Origin: Stratiolaelaps scimitus
Taxonomy: Eukaryota > Arthropoda > Arachnida > Mesostigmata > Laelapidae
DNA length: 64,000 bases
Direction: 5' to 3'
Assembly: GCA_019614645.1 (NCBI GenBank)
Contig: JABWDB010000021.1
Span: 4,635,501 to 4,699,500 of the forward strand
The first letter of the stretch is position 1. Each line of letters starts with the position of its first letter. Below, piece by piece: positions 63,726 to 64,000 of this stretch. The notes beneath the pieces are model-generated. The model worked only from the letters and a program-made list of their open reading frames with translations. It did no database searches and was not told the DNA's origin. A program made the position numbers and the translations under genes.

Positions 63726-64000
63726 TGTGACGTACCGTCTGTTTCTGATACGCAAGAGTATTCTCGTGGATTGTATGTTTCTTCTTAGCGAGCTAGTCAC
63801 CCAAATGAAGCCAGTCGCCCTTCTTCCGACCGAGTGGCGAGGAGTCGCTAACACAAATATTGCGTTCACCAACGGTAGTAGTTGATTGATAACAGCTAGT
63901 TTCATTGATTATAGGCATTTATGTATGGACCATTAGCTAGTCTTTATTGCCATGAACATCTCGTCGTATGACGGTTGCATATACGTTTGCGCATACTGAT
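63091..64000. other. Possible start of a large intron, or intergenic DNA
   Basis: AT-rich DNA after the GTAAGC donor, with a long TA tract at 63683-63719. No coding exon was recognised. Confidence 0.4.
63683..63719. repeat. (AT)n microsatellite
   Basis: About 18 AT units, read directly. Confidence 0.92.

Noticed and set aside
1..64000. CRISPR arrays, operons, ribosome binding sites or a bacterial insertion
   Set aside because: Intron-containing eukaryotic genes, mitochondrial EF-Tu with a presequence and a SUN-domain gene show this is a eukaryotic nuclear sequence. No direct-repeat/spacer array was seen.

Overview
This window is nuclear genomic DNA of an animal, almost certainly an arthropod. 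The genes are split by GT-AG introns of roughly 0.2-1.7 kb, intergenic DNA is long and AT-rich, dinucleotide (mostly TA) and trinucleotide repeats are everywhere, and there is a tandem pair of arthropod-style glycine-rich secreted-protein genes with tiny signal-peptide exons and TATA boxes. A chelicerate (mite or tick) is my preferred guess from gene style only; this is inference.

Layout. 1-17.4 kb has no gene I can support. It holds microsatellites, a G-quadruplex motif, small inverted-repeat elements and a GC-rich block at 4.2-5.2 kb. 17.4-18.8 kb (minus) carries the first two coding exons of a secreted precursor resembling a BMP/TGF-beta propeptide, followed upstream by a GC-rich, triplet-repeat region (18.9-21.5 kb) that looks like its promoter and leader. 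21.5-32.5 kb is mostly intergenic, with a GC-rich block at 26.3-28.3 kb. 32.6-33.6 kb (minus) is an apparently intronless gene for a five-finger C2H2 zinc-finger protein. 36.3-40.8 kb (minus) holds two tandem three-exon paralogues for secreted glycine-rich proteins, each with a TATA box and an AATAAA signal. 45.98-51.35 kb (minus) is a six-exon SUN-domain gene (LINC complex). 52.4-53.3 kb (plus) is a gene for a probable beta-propeller protein that I cannot name. 54.8-57.65 kb (plus) is a complete six-exon nuclear gene for mitochondrial elongation factor Tu. 59-63.1 kb is GC-rich and full of triplet repeats, and looks like the promoter/5'-exon region of a plus-strand gene that continues beyond the window.

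The genes do not form a pathway. The SUN and propeller genes are divergently arranged with about 1 kb between their start codons, so a shared promoter region is possible. The glycine-rich pair is a local duplication with identical intron phases and an equal-length last coding exon. Exon models were built by hand from splice consensus, reading-frame phase and remembered family motifs. The phases close exactly for the EF-Tu (440 aa), SUN (439 aa) and glycine-rich (165 and 203 aa) models.
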